DNA from: Antedon bifida
Lineage: Eukaryota > Echinodermata > Crinoidea > Comatulida > Antedonidae
Direction of reading: 5' to 3'
NCBI GenBank assembly: GCA_963402885.1
Contig: OY727094.1
Coordinates: 30,444,501-30,508,500 of the forward strand
Length of the DNA: 64,000 nucleotides
Shown here: piece by piece, positions 57,401 through 64,000 of the stretch
Position numbering within the stretch: position 1 is the stretch's first letter
Layout: each line of letters begins with the position of its first letter
The notes under the pieces: model-generated
Told to the model about the DNA's origin: nothing
The model's database searches: none
Seen by the model: the letters and a program-made list of their open reading frames with translations, nothing else
Position numbers and translations under genes: made by a program

Positions 57401-59531
57401 GCGTATTTCGAGGGGTAGAGTGTTCCAGAGTTTTGGGGCTGCGACATCATCGTTAAAGCAAGAATATGGAATACTTTTTGGTTGCACAAATATTTATTTC
57501 CTCCATTAAGATTTTAAATTATTACTTGTTGAATGGTACAGTGGTTTGCAGCAAGACGGTGGATATACTGGACATTCAATTCAATGTATTTTGTTTTTCA
57601 AAACAAAAAAATAAGGATAATAATAATAATTGTTCTTTTTTTTTGTATATTCACAGATTAATACATTTGTTTATAAATTATAAATGTATATTAGTTAAGA
57701 CCAGGGACTGTTAACTCTTCTAGTTACAGTAATCTTAATTACTTTAGCAGTCCCTGTCCAATTTATCCCTGTATATTTTATCTTATGGTTTGTTGGTCAA
57801 ATAAATAAATGAAATGAAAATGAAATAAAACCCGAAAATATTTACCGACAAAGGAAAAATAACGTTTATAGTATTGTATTATTTTCCGTTTTCAAGAAGA
57901 ATCTAGTAAGTCAGGTATTTACAGTTCATAGTTATTATTGTTGGTACTGTATTTCATTCGCGTATTCTAAACAAATATTTGTAATAAAATGAACGTGGGG
58001 ATTGTAGTCCAACATTTACACAGGTTCTGTAAGAAATAGTGGCACATTTAAGGAACCTATTTTGGACATGTAGGCTTGTACCTACCATGGACTTATACAT
58101 TTATAGGCCCATGCTTGTACACTATATGTGCTGAGTCTAGTCCAGTATGTATAAATTATTTTTTTAAAATAAAAATAGGAGATACAGTATGCTGTATATA
58201 GCACTTGACTCATAATATAAATAACAATGAAAAACTTCAACTTATCATTCTATGCAAAATGAAATCCACTGTGAAAGCATACAAAAGAAAAAGGATTTTC
58301 CAAATGGCTAGATACGGTCGTGACATTGTTCTGTTCTCTTCAACCGAACACACTTTCAAGTCAGGCATACCACAGTTTAAAACCAACTATTTTATTATAC
58401 TGTTATATATATTTTTTTCATTTTAAGGTACAAGCAAATAATACTCATTGTATATACTTATTACGAAATTTGAATGACATTGCGCCCACATATTTTTACA
58501 CCTCCATACTTTGTACAACAAGGTACTGTACACAAACTATGGGTTACTTGGTAGATACTCCTTTTCATTTGTATATATGTAATGGTAATGGCTACTGACA
58601 GTACTTCAGGTGGAATAACATTAAAACTGATTCAAATATGGATTCATAATAATGCAATGTCTAATATATATATATATATGGAAAATACTAATATTTCATC
58701 AGTTGTATAGCATGGAGAAAAAGTTATTATTCTAACTTATTTCTCCGTGCTTTGACACATTCCTATTCAGTTAAGAATACTAAGTATTACGTATGAAACA
58801 ATTGTTAAAGCAGTACAACCAAAGGGACACTATTAACTTACTACAGTTTACTTTGTTGGTCCCGAATGTGTCCCCTAACAAGGGTTCTACTGTACTTTAA
58901 TTCATCGGACCAAGTGCTTGACATATCAATACATTTAACTACATCATTCATTCAATTAAAACAACTATGATCCAAGTGAAAATTGATTTGGTCATTATGA
59001 CTTCTAATATAATTATTAATTGTAGACCTATGATAATTTTCAACGTGGTATGGCATGAACCATAGAGATATTATAGTTCACTATAATATCTCTATGCATG
59101 AACAATAATTATATTGAGGATTCATATTCTCATAACTGTTATAAATAATACAATAATAGGACAATTGTTATTGCTTGTAAAACTTACAGTATATACTATT
59201 ATTCATGCCCATTTATAATGAACTGTGTTACGGTATATACGAACGTTTATTTTATGTATGATCGATAAATAGATTTTACTTTATGTAATATATACAGTTT
59301 GTAACGTTACAATGACGTAACTGGTTTACCTTTTACATATGGTGAAGCATCTGATGTTGACAGAACAAACGGTGGGAAACTGGTCTGTGCTGAGACACCG
59401 ATCCCATGATTGGGCGTCCGTGTCGTACAGGCCTCTTGTGGTGCTCCAGTTTGGTATCCAGCAATTAATGAAACAAGTTGAATTATCACGATTAAATATC
59501 CGACATATGTACTAGAAATTGACGGTAACAT
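48322..59531 (-). CDS. Gene B: Reeler-(EGF)12-TM cell-surface protein
   Basis: Paralogue of gene A, in the same orientation and 3.1 kb upstream of it in transcriptional order. 16 exons with consistent phases predict 671 aa: signal peptide, Reeler domain in three exons (phases 1-2-1, last exon 65 nt as in gene A), 12 EGF exons of class 1-1, then a TM/tail exon. Six repeats carry the O-glucose sequon CSS(N/T)PC and three an O-fucose sequon. Five repeats are calcium-binding type (D-I-N/D-E-C with N..N.F). One EGF relic lies at 52841-52923. The tail ([16 protein letters not shown]) differs entirely from that of gene A. Function is not known; a surface adhesion or recognition receptor is inferred. 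Confidence 0.85.
48886..49002 (-). CDS. Gene B exon: EGF repeat 12 (membrane-proximal)
   Basis: 39 codons ([12 protein letters not shown]). No Notch-type sequon. An N-glycosylation motif NCS follows the fifth cysteine. Confidence 0.87.
49069..49248. mobile_element. Inverted-repeat element, family 2, copy 3
   Basis: Ends GCGTGGTTCCCACTAGAAC and CTAGTGGGAACCAAGCTTAA with inner ACGTTGCG words. The centre is GC-rich (CAGGCGGGGGC), unlike the other copies. Confidence 0.75.
49340..49894. mobile_element. Inverted-repeat MITE, family 3, copy 2
   Basis: Ends TTAAAGATGTATTGTCCC and GGGACAATACATCTTTAA are perfect inverses. About 555 bp with repeated GTCAAAG/TTCGA words inside; no coding frame. TTAA lies at both borders. 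Confidence 0.8.
49960..50067 (-). CDS. Gene B exon: EGF repeat 11
   Basis: 36 codons. Only three residues lie between the first two cysteines (CVPSC), the shortest such loop in either gene. Confidence 0.86.
50302..50424 (-). CDS. Gene B exon: EGF repeat 10
   Basis: 41 codons ([12 protein letters not shown]...SPLYTCVC). Sister of repeat 6, with a Pro-rich end QTPPSG. O-fucose site lost (Asn). Confidence 0.88.
51010..51120 (-). CDS. Gene B exon: EGF repeat 9 (calcium-binding type)
   Basis: 37 codons. [10 protein letters not shown] start with NINSFNC gives the calcium-binding EGF consensus. O-glucose sequon CSSNPC. Confidence 0.88.
51372..51482 (-). CDS. Gene B exon: EGF repeat 8 (calcium-binding type)
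   Basis: 37 codons, nearly identical to repeat 9 at DNA level, including flanking intron (offset 362 bp). O-glucose sequon CSSNPC. Confidence 0.88.
51735..51842 (-). CDS. Gene B exon: EGF repeat 7
   Basis: 36 codons. O-glucose sequon CSSTPC; Ala replaces Ser/Thr at the O-fucose position (CLNGGAC). Confidence 0.88.
52091..52213 (-). CDS. Gene B exon: EGF repeat 6
   Basis: 41 codons ([12 protein letters not shown]...SPLYSCTC). O-fucose sequon CQNSGSC. Source of the partial copy at 52841-52923. Confidence 0.88.
52420..52556. mobile_element. Foldback MITE, family 1, copy 11
   Basis: Right end TTTGATAGTGTAGACAAAGC is clear; the left end is eroded. The interior (ATAATGGACATGATGATGTC) also appears in the duplicated fragment at 52924-53021. 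Confidence 0.85.
52701..52811 (-). CDS. Gene B exon: EGF repeat 5 (calcium-binding type)
   Basis: 37 codons. [10 protein letters not shown] start; protein identical to repeat 4. O-glucose sequon CSSNPC. Confidence 0.88.
52841..52923 (-). pseudogene. Gene B: EGF exon relic (copy of repeat 6)
   Basis: Internal part of a repeat-6-type exon ([15 protein letters not shown] region) with both splice sites missing. It is fused on one side to intron next to repeat 5 and on the other to a MITE fragment. Formed by tandem duplication with internal deletion. Confidence 0.85.
52924..53021. mobile_element. Foldback MITE fragment, family 1 (duplicated with host DNA)
   Basis: Right half of the MITE at 52420-52556, copied as part of a roughly 424 bp tandem duplication rather than by a new insertion. 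One end is eroded to GTTTGTAGTGT. Confidence 0.85.
53125..53235 (-). CDS. Gene B exon: EGF repeat 4 (calcium-binding type)
   Basis: 37 codons. Same protein as repeat 5, and flanking intron nearly identical over about 150 bp. O-glucose sequon CSSNPC. Confidence 0.88.
53369..53479 (-). CDS. Gene B exon: EGF repeat 3 (calcium-binding type)
   Basis: 37 codons. Diverged member of the DINEC group ([19 protein letters not shown]). O-glucose sequon CSSNPC. Confidence 0.88.
53942..54058 (-). CDS. Gene B exon: EGF repeat 2
   Basis: 39 codons ([19 protein letters not shown]). O-fucose sequon CQNQGTC. Closest in style to the young repeats of gene A (CFQ...TNCE). Confidence 0.88.
54885..55004 (-). CDS. 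Gene B exon: EGF repeat 1
   Basis: 40 codons; first EGF after the Reeler domain. O-fucose sequon CQNAATC. Resembles the gene A modules ([16 protein letters not shown]). Confidence 0.88.
55220..55284 (-). CDS. Gene B exon: last Reeler strand
   Basis: 65 nt, phases 2-1 as in gene A. Encodes [14 protein letters not shown], a textbook Reeler end, followed by a Ser/Thr linker (TSSTTTS). Confidence 0.87.
55914..56145 (-). CDS. Gene B exon: central Reeler region
   Basis: 232 nt, phase 1 in and phase 2 out. Encodes [39 protein letters not shown] and [17 protein letters not shown], matching Reeler order. Starts after TTCTTTCAG. Confidence 0.88.
56698..56858. mobile_element. Foldback MITE, family 1, copy 12
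   Basis: Left AAGCTCTACCTACACTATC and right ATAGTGTAGCAGAGCTTTA. Interior has ATGGTAGTGATATGACATA. Confidence 0.88.
57241..57440. repeat. Interspersed repeat with AAT microsatellite start
   Basis: Begins with an (AAT)n tract, then ATTTATAAAGCGCAAGAG and further on AGAGTGTTCCAGAGTTTTG. These words are familiar from dispersed repeats of marine invertebrates, but I cannot name the family. Confidence 0.4.
58821..58896. mobile_element. Fragment of CAGTAGAAC-type element
   Basis: Right end GGGTTCTACTGTAC is intact, with GTGTCCCCTAACAAG before it, the inverse of the other copies. The left end is degraded (AAAGGGACACTATT). Confidence 0.5.
59053..59103. repeat. Perfect short palindrome flanked by direct repeats
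   Basis: CATAGAGATATTATAG and its exact inverse surround TTCA, and the whole is bracketed by the 8-bp direct repeat GCATGAAC (59053-59060 and 59096-59103). Confidence 0.85.
59330..59531 (-). CDS. Gene B first exon: signal peptide and Reeler start
   Basis: ATG at 59529-59531. Hydrophobic signal [15 protein letters not shown], then [18 protein letters not shown], the Reeler GAP-x-x-C-x-x-x-P-x-H-G start, and DASPYVK. Ends with one base of a Val codon, as in gene A. Confidence 0.88.
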
Positions 59532-60253
59532 GTTGTGTTCTTTCTATAAATTCCACTGACTATACTAGTAGGATAGTGAGTTCGGTATTTGCCAGACTAT
59601 GTAGAATGTTTAGTCATAACGAGTACACCTTTTTTTCATTGTTAAGATTGTCAATAACTAATAACAAAAGATTCGTCTTCGGGCAACTGGGTTCGTCTAC
59701 TATACAATGGGTATATATTTAAATAACAAATCACCGGATCGAATTTAGTCAACAATTCGTTAATTTACTCTCCTTTGCCAAACATTAGTACCGCAAGATT
59801 GTCTACGTTACTAGACTGAATAATCTTAGAGCGGAAAGTAGTACTGAATAGGACTGTATTTGTAATCGTGTAAATGATGTTTATATATTGTTCACCCCGT
59901 TTGTATACCGTATGTAAAAGTGAGTCGTTAAATGTCTTTCGGACTGACTAAATAAAATTGAAATAAATTCGTTTACCCGTAAGGCATAGTTACAGTGAGC
60001 CTTTTATTCCAGATAAAAATATCTTATAAAATATAGTATCCATCATGGTTCTTGCGCAAGCAAACACTGCGCGCGTACCGATATGTCACACTCGTTCTAA
60101 AAGAACTAGACTAGAGCCGTTCAAAATAAACGCAATGCACATGATACACAAAATCATAAAAGCTTGCGTAATTGTCAAGGTATGACGGTGCCTTTAGCGT
60201 TTTCAACGAGCGTTACAGCTTAACATTAAAAGGTAGCAATAATAGTTTTAAAA
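59532..60253. promoter_or_regulatory. Divergent intergenic region between gene B and gene C
   Basis: 722 bp separate the two start codons, which point away from each other. A TATA-like AAATATATAC on the minus strand (59711-59720) lies about 190 bp upstream of the gene B ATG, similar to gene A. The part nearer gene C contains a GCGCGC stretch and CG-rich words. Shared regulation is possible but unproven. Confidence 0.35.
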
Positions 60254-61177
60254 ATGGACAGAGAGAATTTTGATCCATGGTCGTTTTATCCAAATGCATT
60301 CGTTGATGGTGAATATGATTCTGTAGGAATGGGAAAGACAAAATCGTCGCATGTTCTACTGGCCGATCTTACTTCAGAAAGCGTCGAATGTGCCAAACGA
60401 GTAAATAAAGTTCTTAGAAAATCTAAACAGATTCACGAAGAAGCAAAGGCAGCAATGTCTTTGGCGAGAAATGCATTACTAAAGGCTGAAGTAGTGGCAG
60501 CCATAGCAAAAGATGCCTCAGCACGATGCTCGGCTCTGGTTGAAGCTGTAATGATAAATCAGAAAATCTTTACAGAAGACCAGGTTTATTGGTCAGCGTC
60601 ACCAGAAGCAAAGCAAGATATACAGATTGAAGAGTTTCAACAAGTTCTTAACTTTGGTAGCTTAGCAAGACAGGGAGTTAATTTAAGCCCGACCTCTTTT
60701 TACACTCATGAATCATTAGACGATATTGTAGCTGGAATGAGTAGATTGAATTCTAGAAATATTGGTTGTCAATCATCACGTGACGTAGAGAATTCTCATA
60801 GTCAAACTGATGAAGTATTTGTTAGCGAAAATTTTCCAAACTCTCAAGAAATGCAGATATTTAGTACAGATAGTAGTAATAGTGAGACTGGTTGTGATTG
60901 CTCTAGAATATCAATAGATGACAAAATTATTAGGTCTTGTAGGCCTAGACAACACACTCATCGACGTCATAGTGGAGAGGAGGTATTAAGAAGGCGGGAA
61001 AATATTCCACAGACAGTACACCAATCGTCTGAAGACTTCATAGAGCGTCTTGCATGTTCTTTGCCAACCGTAGATGAGAATATGCGATCTGATGTGTGTG
61101 CTACCAATGCCATCAATCCTTCTATTAGAAATCATGGTAATCAAACTGATAACGATGACCATAACAACGTTATAAAG
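60254..61177 (+). CDS. Gene C exon 1
   Basis: 308 codons, from MDRENFDPWSFYPN to HNNVIK, followed by AAG/GTACTC. If unspliced it continues ten codons to a stop at 61207. The longest intact coding frame on the plus strand of the window. Confidence 0.7.
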
Positions 61178-62106
61178 GTACTCGACGTAGTTGAATCAAC
61201 TAAATAATACACATTTGGGGAATTGATCTCAACGATATCTTTATAAAGCTTCCGCAGCTTTGTGTTTTAAAATTTGTTTACAGAACTTTGTTAATATATT
61301 TTTTTTCAGTAATTGTCTTTTTTCTGATTACCATAATTAGGTTTTAAATGAAATAGAAATAATTTAAACATGGATAGGCCAGGAAAGAGTGAAATTAGAT
61401 TAGAGTAGGCCTAGGCCTAGTGTAATTTCATCATGGTTGAAAATGGTAAAATGATAAACCCATTGCTATACTCTACTACACTACATACTGCTATACTTAT
61501 TTGCATCCAGAATAATGCACGACTAATAAGTGGTAATCATCCACTGATGACAATTCAACAACAAAGACTTCAGTCAGCAGAAGCTATCGTCGTCGAGGAA
61601 CAGAGTCAGGCAAAGGCACAACTTCAGTCGTACAATCAGGGTAACCCGTCACCAGAGGTGAGAAGCCGCCCTGGCTCACCGTTAGTTACTGATGAAGAGA
61701 ATCGACGAATCACAATGCAGGTACTCAGAGCAGGACAACTGTAATGCTCTGTCTACACTATCAAACTAGTTTGACAAAAAAAGTTTGATGTGCCCAAATA
61801 TGGTATATGACATCACCATGTCCATATAGGCACATCACATTTTTTTGTTACAAAGTTTGATGTGTAGACAAGGCTTTAAGTAGTGCACTAACAAAAACTT
61901 TCTATTAATTAGAAATATCTCATTTGTTATAATCCTATATACTTGGTTAATCGAACTATAAACTCATGTGCACGTCGGTTTTTAAGTTGAATGGATCAGT
62001 GTCTAAATGAATTCACAAATGTTTTGTTTTTTAGTTGCTGCCATCGTCAAGTCCTCAGCTATTTCAACCTAAAAAAACGAGGTCGTCATCTTCAACTGAT
62101 ATGTAG
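60254..62106 (+). CDS. Gene C: unrecognised three-exon gene
   Basis: Proposed exons 60254-61177, 61511-61720 and 62035-62106, all joined in phase 0, giving about 402 codons including stop. The long first exon is open for 317 codons and starts in good context (AAAATGG). An N-terminal helical, Ala/Lys-rich region (residues about 35-105, e.g. AKAAMSLARNALLKAEVVAA) could form a coiled coil. The middle is Ser/Asn-rich and low in hydrophobic residues, so probably disordered. Exon 2 holds a Gln/Glu-rich helix (QQQRLQSAEAIVVEEQSQ) and RPGSPLV; exon 3 ends KKTRSSSSTDM. No TM segment or signal peptide, so probably intracellular. I do not recognise the family. The exon joins are inferred; the first exon could instead end at its own TAA (61205-61207). 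Confidence 0.55.
61511..61720 (+). CDS. Gene C exon 2 (inferred)
   Basis: 70 codons between TTGCATCCAG and CAG/GTACTC. The frame is open upstream to an ATG at 61433, so an alternative start is possible. Confidence 0.5.
61744..61878. mobile_element. Foldback MITE, family 1, copy 13
   Basis: Left GCTCTGTCTACACTATC, right GTGTAGACAAGGCTTTA. Sits in the second intron of gene C, immediately after the donor region. Confidence 0.87.
62035..62106 (+). CDS. Gene C exon 3 (inferred, last)
   Basis: 24 codons after TGTTTTTTAG, reading LLPSSSPQLFQPKKTRSSSS then TDM and TAG. Basic and serine-rich. Two AATAAA signals follow within 115 bp. Confidence 0.5.
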   Translation: MLPSSSPQLFQPKKTRSSSSTDM

Positions 62107-62198
62107 AAAACCCCATTTAAAAAGTAATAAAACAACTTTTCCTAAACATATGCCGTTCTCTGTACTTCTGTCAAAATTGTTCATATACACTGGAACCA

Positions 62199-62221
62199 AA
62201 TAAATTAAACATTTCAATAAA
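62199..62221 (+). terminator. Two polyadenylation signals of gene C
   Basis: AATAAA at 62199-62204 and again at 62216-62221, 93 and 110 bp after the proposed stop. Supports the 3' end of the gene model. Confidence 0.55.
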
Positions 62222-63399
62222 TGAATCATTTGATTTATTATAATTATAGGCACAACATAACATTTTAATCAATGAAAATACTTGATGTACAATATATTTC
62301 GATATTTGTTTACTAGACGTCAAGACAGCTTATACCACTAGAGATCCTGCATTGACCAATTCGTGTTTTTCTTTTGGGCACAAAACCGTCGTTTTTACGC
62401 ACGCGCGAGTGATACATCGCCCTCTATAGTACAAACGTTTACTACTTGCGTCCAGTTTGGCAAATTTTTCAAGAAAAACAAATATATTGCACAAAACCAT
62501 GAAAATAGACTCTACATTTTGTTTGATAACAATTTTAAAAAACATGTAAAGATTCGGAGAAAGAAAATTTAAGCAAAAAAATAAACAAAAAATTGCTAAA
62601 AATGTCTGTAAAATTATTGGCTTCCATATCAAATTGTCAATTCAAATATTTTATATAAATTCATAGGCAAAGAGAAACTCCACACCACCCAGTGATAAGA
62701 CTGGAAAATAATTAATTTATGAATGAAGATAAAGACATCTGTGAGAATGTATCATTGTGCTATTATAACACAAATCAATTACATTATTTTGTATATAAAA
62801 GTATTCTGATCATATAAACAAAATCTCTTTGTATAAAGCTCTGTCTACACTATCAAACTTGTTTGCCCAAATATGGTGGTGCTATGCCCAAATATGGTGG
62901 TGATATATGATATTTTTTTGTCACAAAGTTTGATAGTGTAGACAGAGCTTTAGGAGAGAATTGACAATGTAAAATAGCTATGATCAATATGATTAATTGG
63001 ATTCAAAGCTTTATGAATAAAAAATAATTTACTAAATTAATAGATCAATAAATATCTATATTTTATATAATTTTGTTCATAGTTCATAATAACAACATAA
63101 ATATTTTATTATTCGAAAATGATAAATTCATATTTGCACCATTGAGTCGAGTACTCTACTTTAATTTTGTATCTTAATCAAAAAAAATAAATATAATAAT
63201 TATTATTCAATTGGTATATTATAAATACCATATTTAATATTAAAATGACAATACTACATTATACCTCAACCCAACACTTAGTTATTCCGTTGACAACATT
63301 CAGTTGAAATATAAAAGCTAATACTGTAAACTGTAGTTAAGAAACCACCATGTTGAAGAAATTTAAGTGCAATAATAATAATAATATTTACAAAAATGT
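62222..63399. other. Intergenic region between gene C and the KIAA2013 homologue
   Basis: Convergent genes flank it. Apart from one MITE it is AT-rich and featureless, and must include the 3' UTR of the minus-strand gene; AATAAA on the minus strand occurs near 63.1 kb. Confidence 0.5.
62835..62951. mobile_element. Foldback MITE, family 1, copy 14 (short form)
   Basis: Clean ends (AAAGCTCTGTCTACACTATC and its inverse) but a shortened interior of only about 75 bp, with two ATGGTGGTG(A/C)TAT words. Confidence 0.9.
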
Positions 63400-64000
63400 T
63401 CAAATTGATGAAGAAGTTTTCTTTTTTCTAAATCTTTCTTGAAAAACATTGGAGCAATATTCATTGTAGATTAGCCGGATTAAAAAGAGATGAAATATTG
63501 CAATGAGTATACCAAGAAACACCCAGAATATGACCGGTACATGGATTCCTTTATCATGACCAACTATTAACGGTGCTTCATCCATCGTATGATGGAGGTA
63601 ACGGTAATGAATCACTTTTTTGCGAAGAAATGCTAGGTGATCAGCTTCATGCGATATATACAGAAACGCAGTCATTGGTTCAGTCCATTTTAACGGCAAT
63701 TCTTTTTTGTGACCGACAACAATAGGGTCGTTTTTACACCCTGTTTCACAAGCAAATAGTTTATAATTGTCTTTGATAAAACCATTTGCTTTTATTTCAA
63801 TTGTCTCTGTGTCTCTGTTTATCTTAATATCAATGTCATTACTACCATACTTTAGGTTCCTAATTAAGAGTGATCCTCTGATCTGGTGAGGATCTGCATG
63901 AAAAGACAGGTCTTCTTTGGTGAACTGAGCTCCTAAGAAACTCAATAGCATGGCTTGCATCACACCATCTGCGCCAACTGTCAGCAAACTTTGGCAACCA
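63400..64000 (-). CDS. KIAA2013: KIAA2013 homologue, C-terminal part
   Basis: Open minus-strand frame that runs off the window edge and ends at TGA (63400-63402). Matches the C-terminal third of the vertebrate membrane protein KIAA2013, whose function is unknown: GCQSLLTVGADGVMQ, LSFLGAQFTKEDLSF, ACETGC, FLYISHEADHL, and a single TM helix (VPVIFWVFLGILIAIFHLFL) directly followed by the conserved RLIYNEYC. The short basic tail (RFRKKKTSSSI) lies beyond the membrane. No splice acceptor is seen, so the exon continues past 64000. Confidence 0.88.
   Translation of the reverse strand, partial: GCQSLLTVGADGVMQAMLLSFLGAQFTKEDLSFHADPHQIRGSLLIRNLKYGSNDIDIKINRDTETIEIKANGFIKDNYKLFACETGCKNDPIVVGHKKELPLKWTEPMTAFLYISHEADHLAFLRKKVIHYRYLHHTMDEAPLIVGHDKGIHVPVIFWVFLGILIAIFHLFLIRLIYNEYCSNVFQERFRKKKTSSSI

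Larger units (their letters stand above)
56146..59329. other. First intron of gene B
   Basis: A 3.2 kb intron without recognised exons. It contains a family 1 MITE, an interspersed repeat with the word TTTATAAAGCGCAAGAG (about 57241-57440), a CAGTAGAAC-type fragment near 58.82-58.90 kb and a 35-bp palindrome at 59.06 kb. Confidence 0.6.

Overview
This window is animal nuclear DNA. It is AT-rich and intron-dense, with GT-AG introns, vertebrate-style protein families and many short inverted-repeat transposons. A diverged 5S-rRNA-headed SINE, abundant AGGCCTA-type words and the gene content suggest an invertebrate deuterostome, most likely an echinoderm. I cannot fix the species from the sequence.

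Layout. (1) About 1-9.4 kb, + strand: the last exons of a GRK2/3-type G-protein-coupled-receptor kinase, covering the kinase C-tail, the pleckstrin-homology (PH) domain and the C terminus. The first PH exon is present twice in tandem as alternatives that cannot both be used in frame. (2) About 9.4-21 kb: no recognised gene. It holds a possible long 3' UTR, repeats, and one orphan candidate first exon with a CRE-like promoter at 18.4-18.55 kb. (3) About 21.0-45.2 kb, - strand, 'gene A': signal peptide, Reeler domain (3 exons), 28 intact single-exon EGF repeats, one transmembrane (TM) segment and a short tail. All exon phases fit; the predicted protein is 1339 aa. Two EGF-exon relics and one EGF exon that has lost its acceptor lie between the intact ones. 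(4) About 48.3-59.5 kb, - strand, 'gene B': a tandem paralogue with the same plan, a Reeler domain in 3 exons of matching phase, 12 intact EGF exons, one EGF relic, a TM segment and a tail; predicted 671 aa. (5) 60.25-62.2 kb, + strand, divergent from gene B: a three-exon gene I do not recognise, about 402 aa, with two AATAAA signals. (6) 63.4-64.0 kb, - strand: the C-terminal part of a KIAA2013 homologue, running off the window edge.

The main discovery candidates are the Reeler-(EGF)n-TM receptor pair and the alternative PH exon of GRK2. I know of no named family with the Reeler-EGF-TM architecture, and many of its EGF repeats carry Notch-type O-fucose and O-glucose sequons. The EGF exons are all class 1-1, so any can be skipped or duplicated without breaking frame. 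Parts of the array are very recent duplications, with introns still nearly identical between copies.

The repeat landscape is rich: at least 14 copies of a roughly 110-190 bp foldback MITE (one nested in a larger palindrome, one truncating an EGF exon); several other inverted-repeat families; a head-to-tail pair of roughly 1.5 kb elements with Helitron-like 3' ends; a 5S-headed SINE; two tRNA-like SINE heads; a hammerhead-ribozyme-like core; and two minisatellites.
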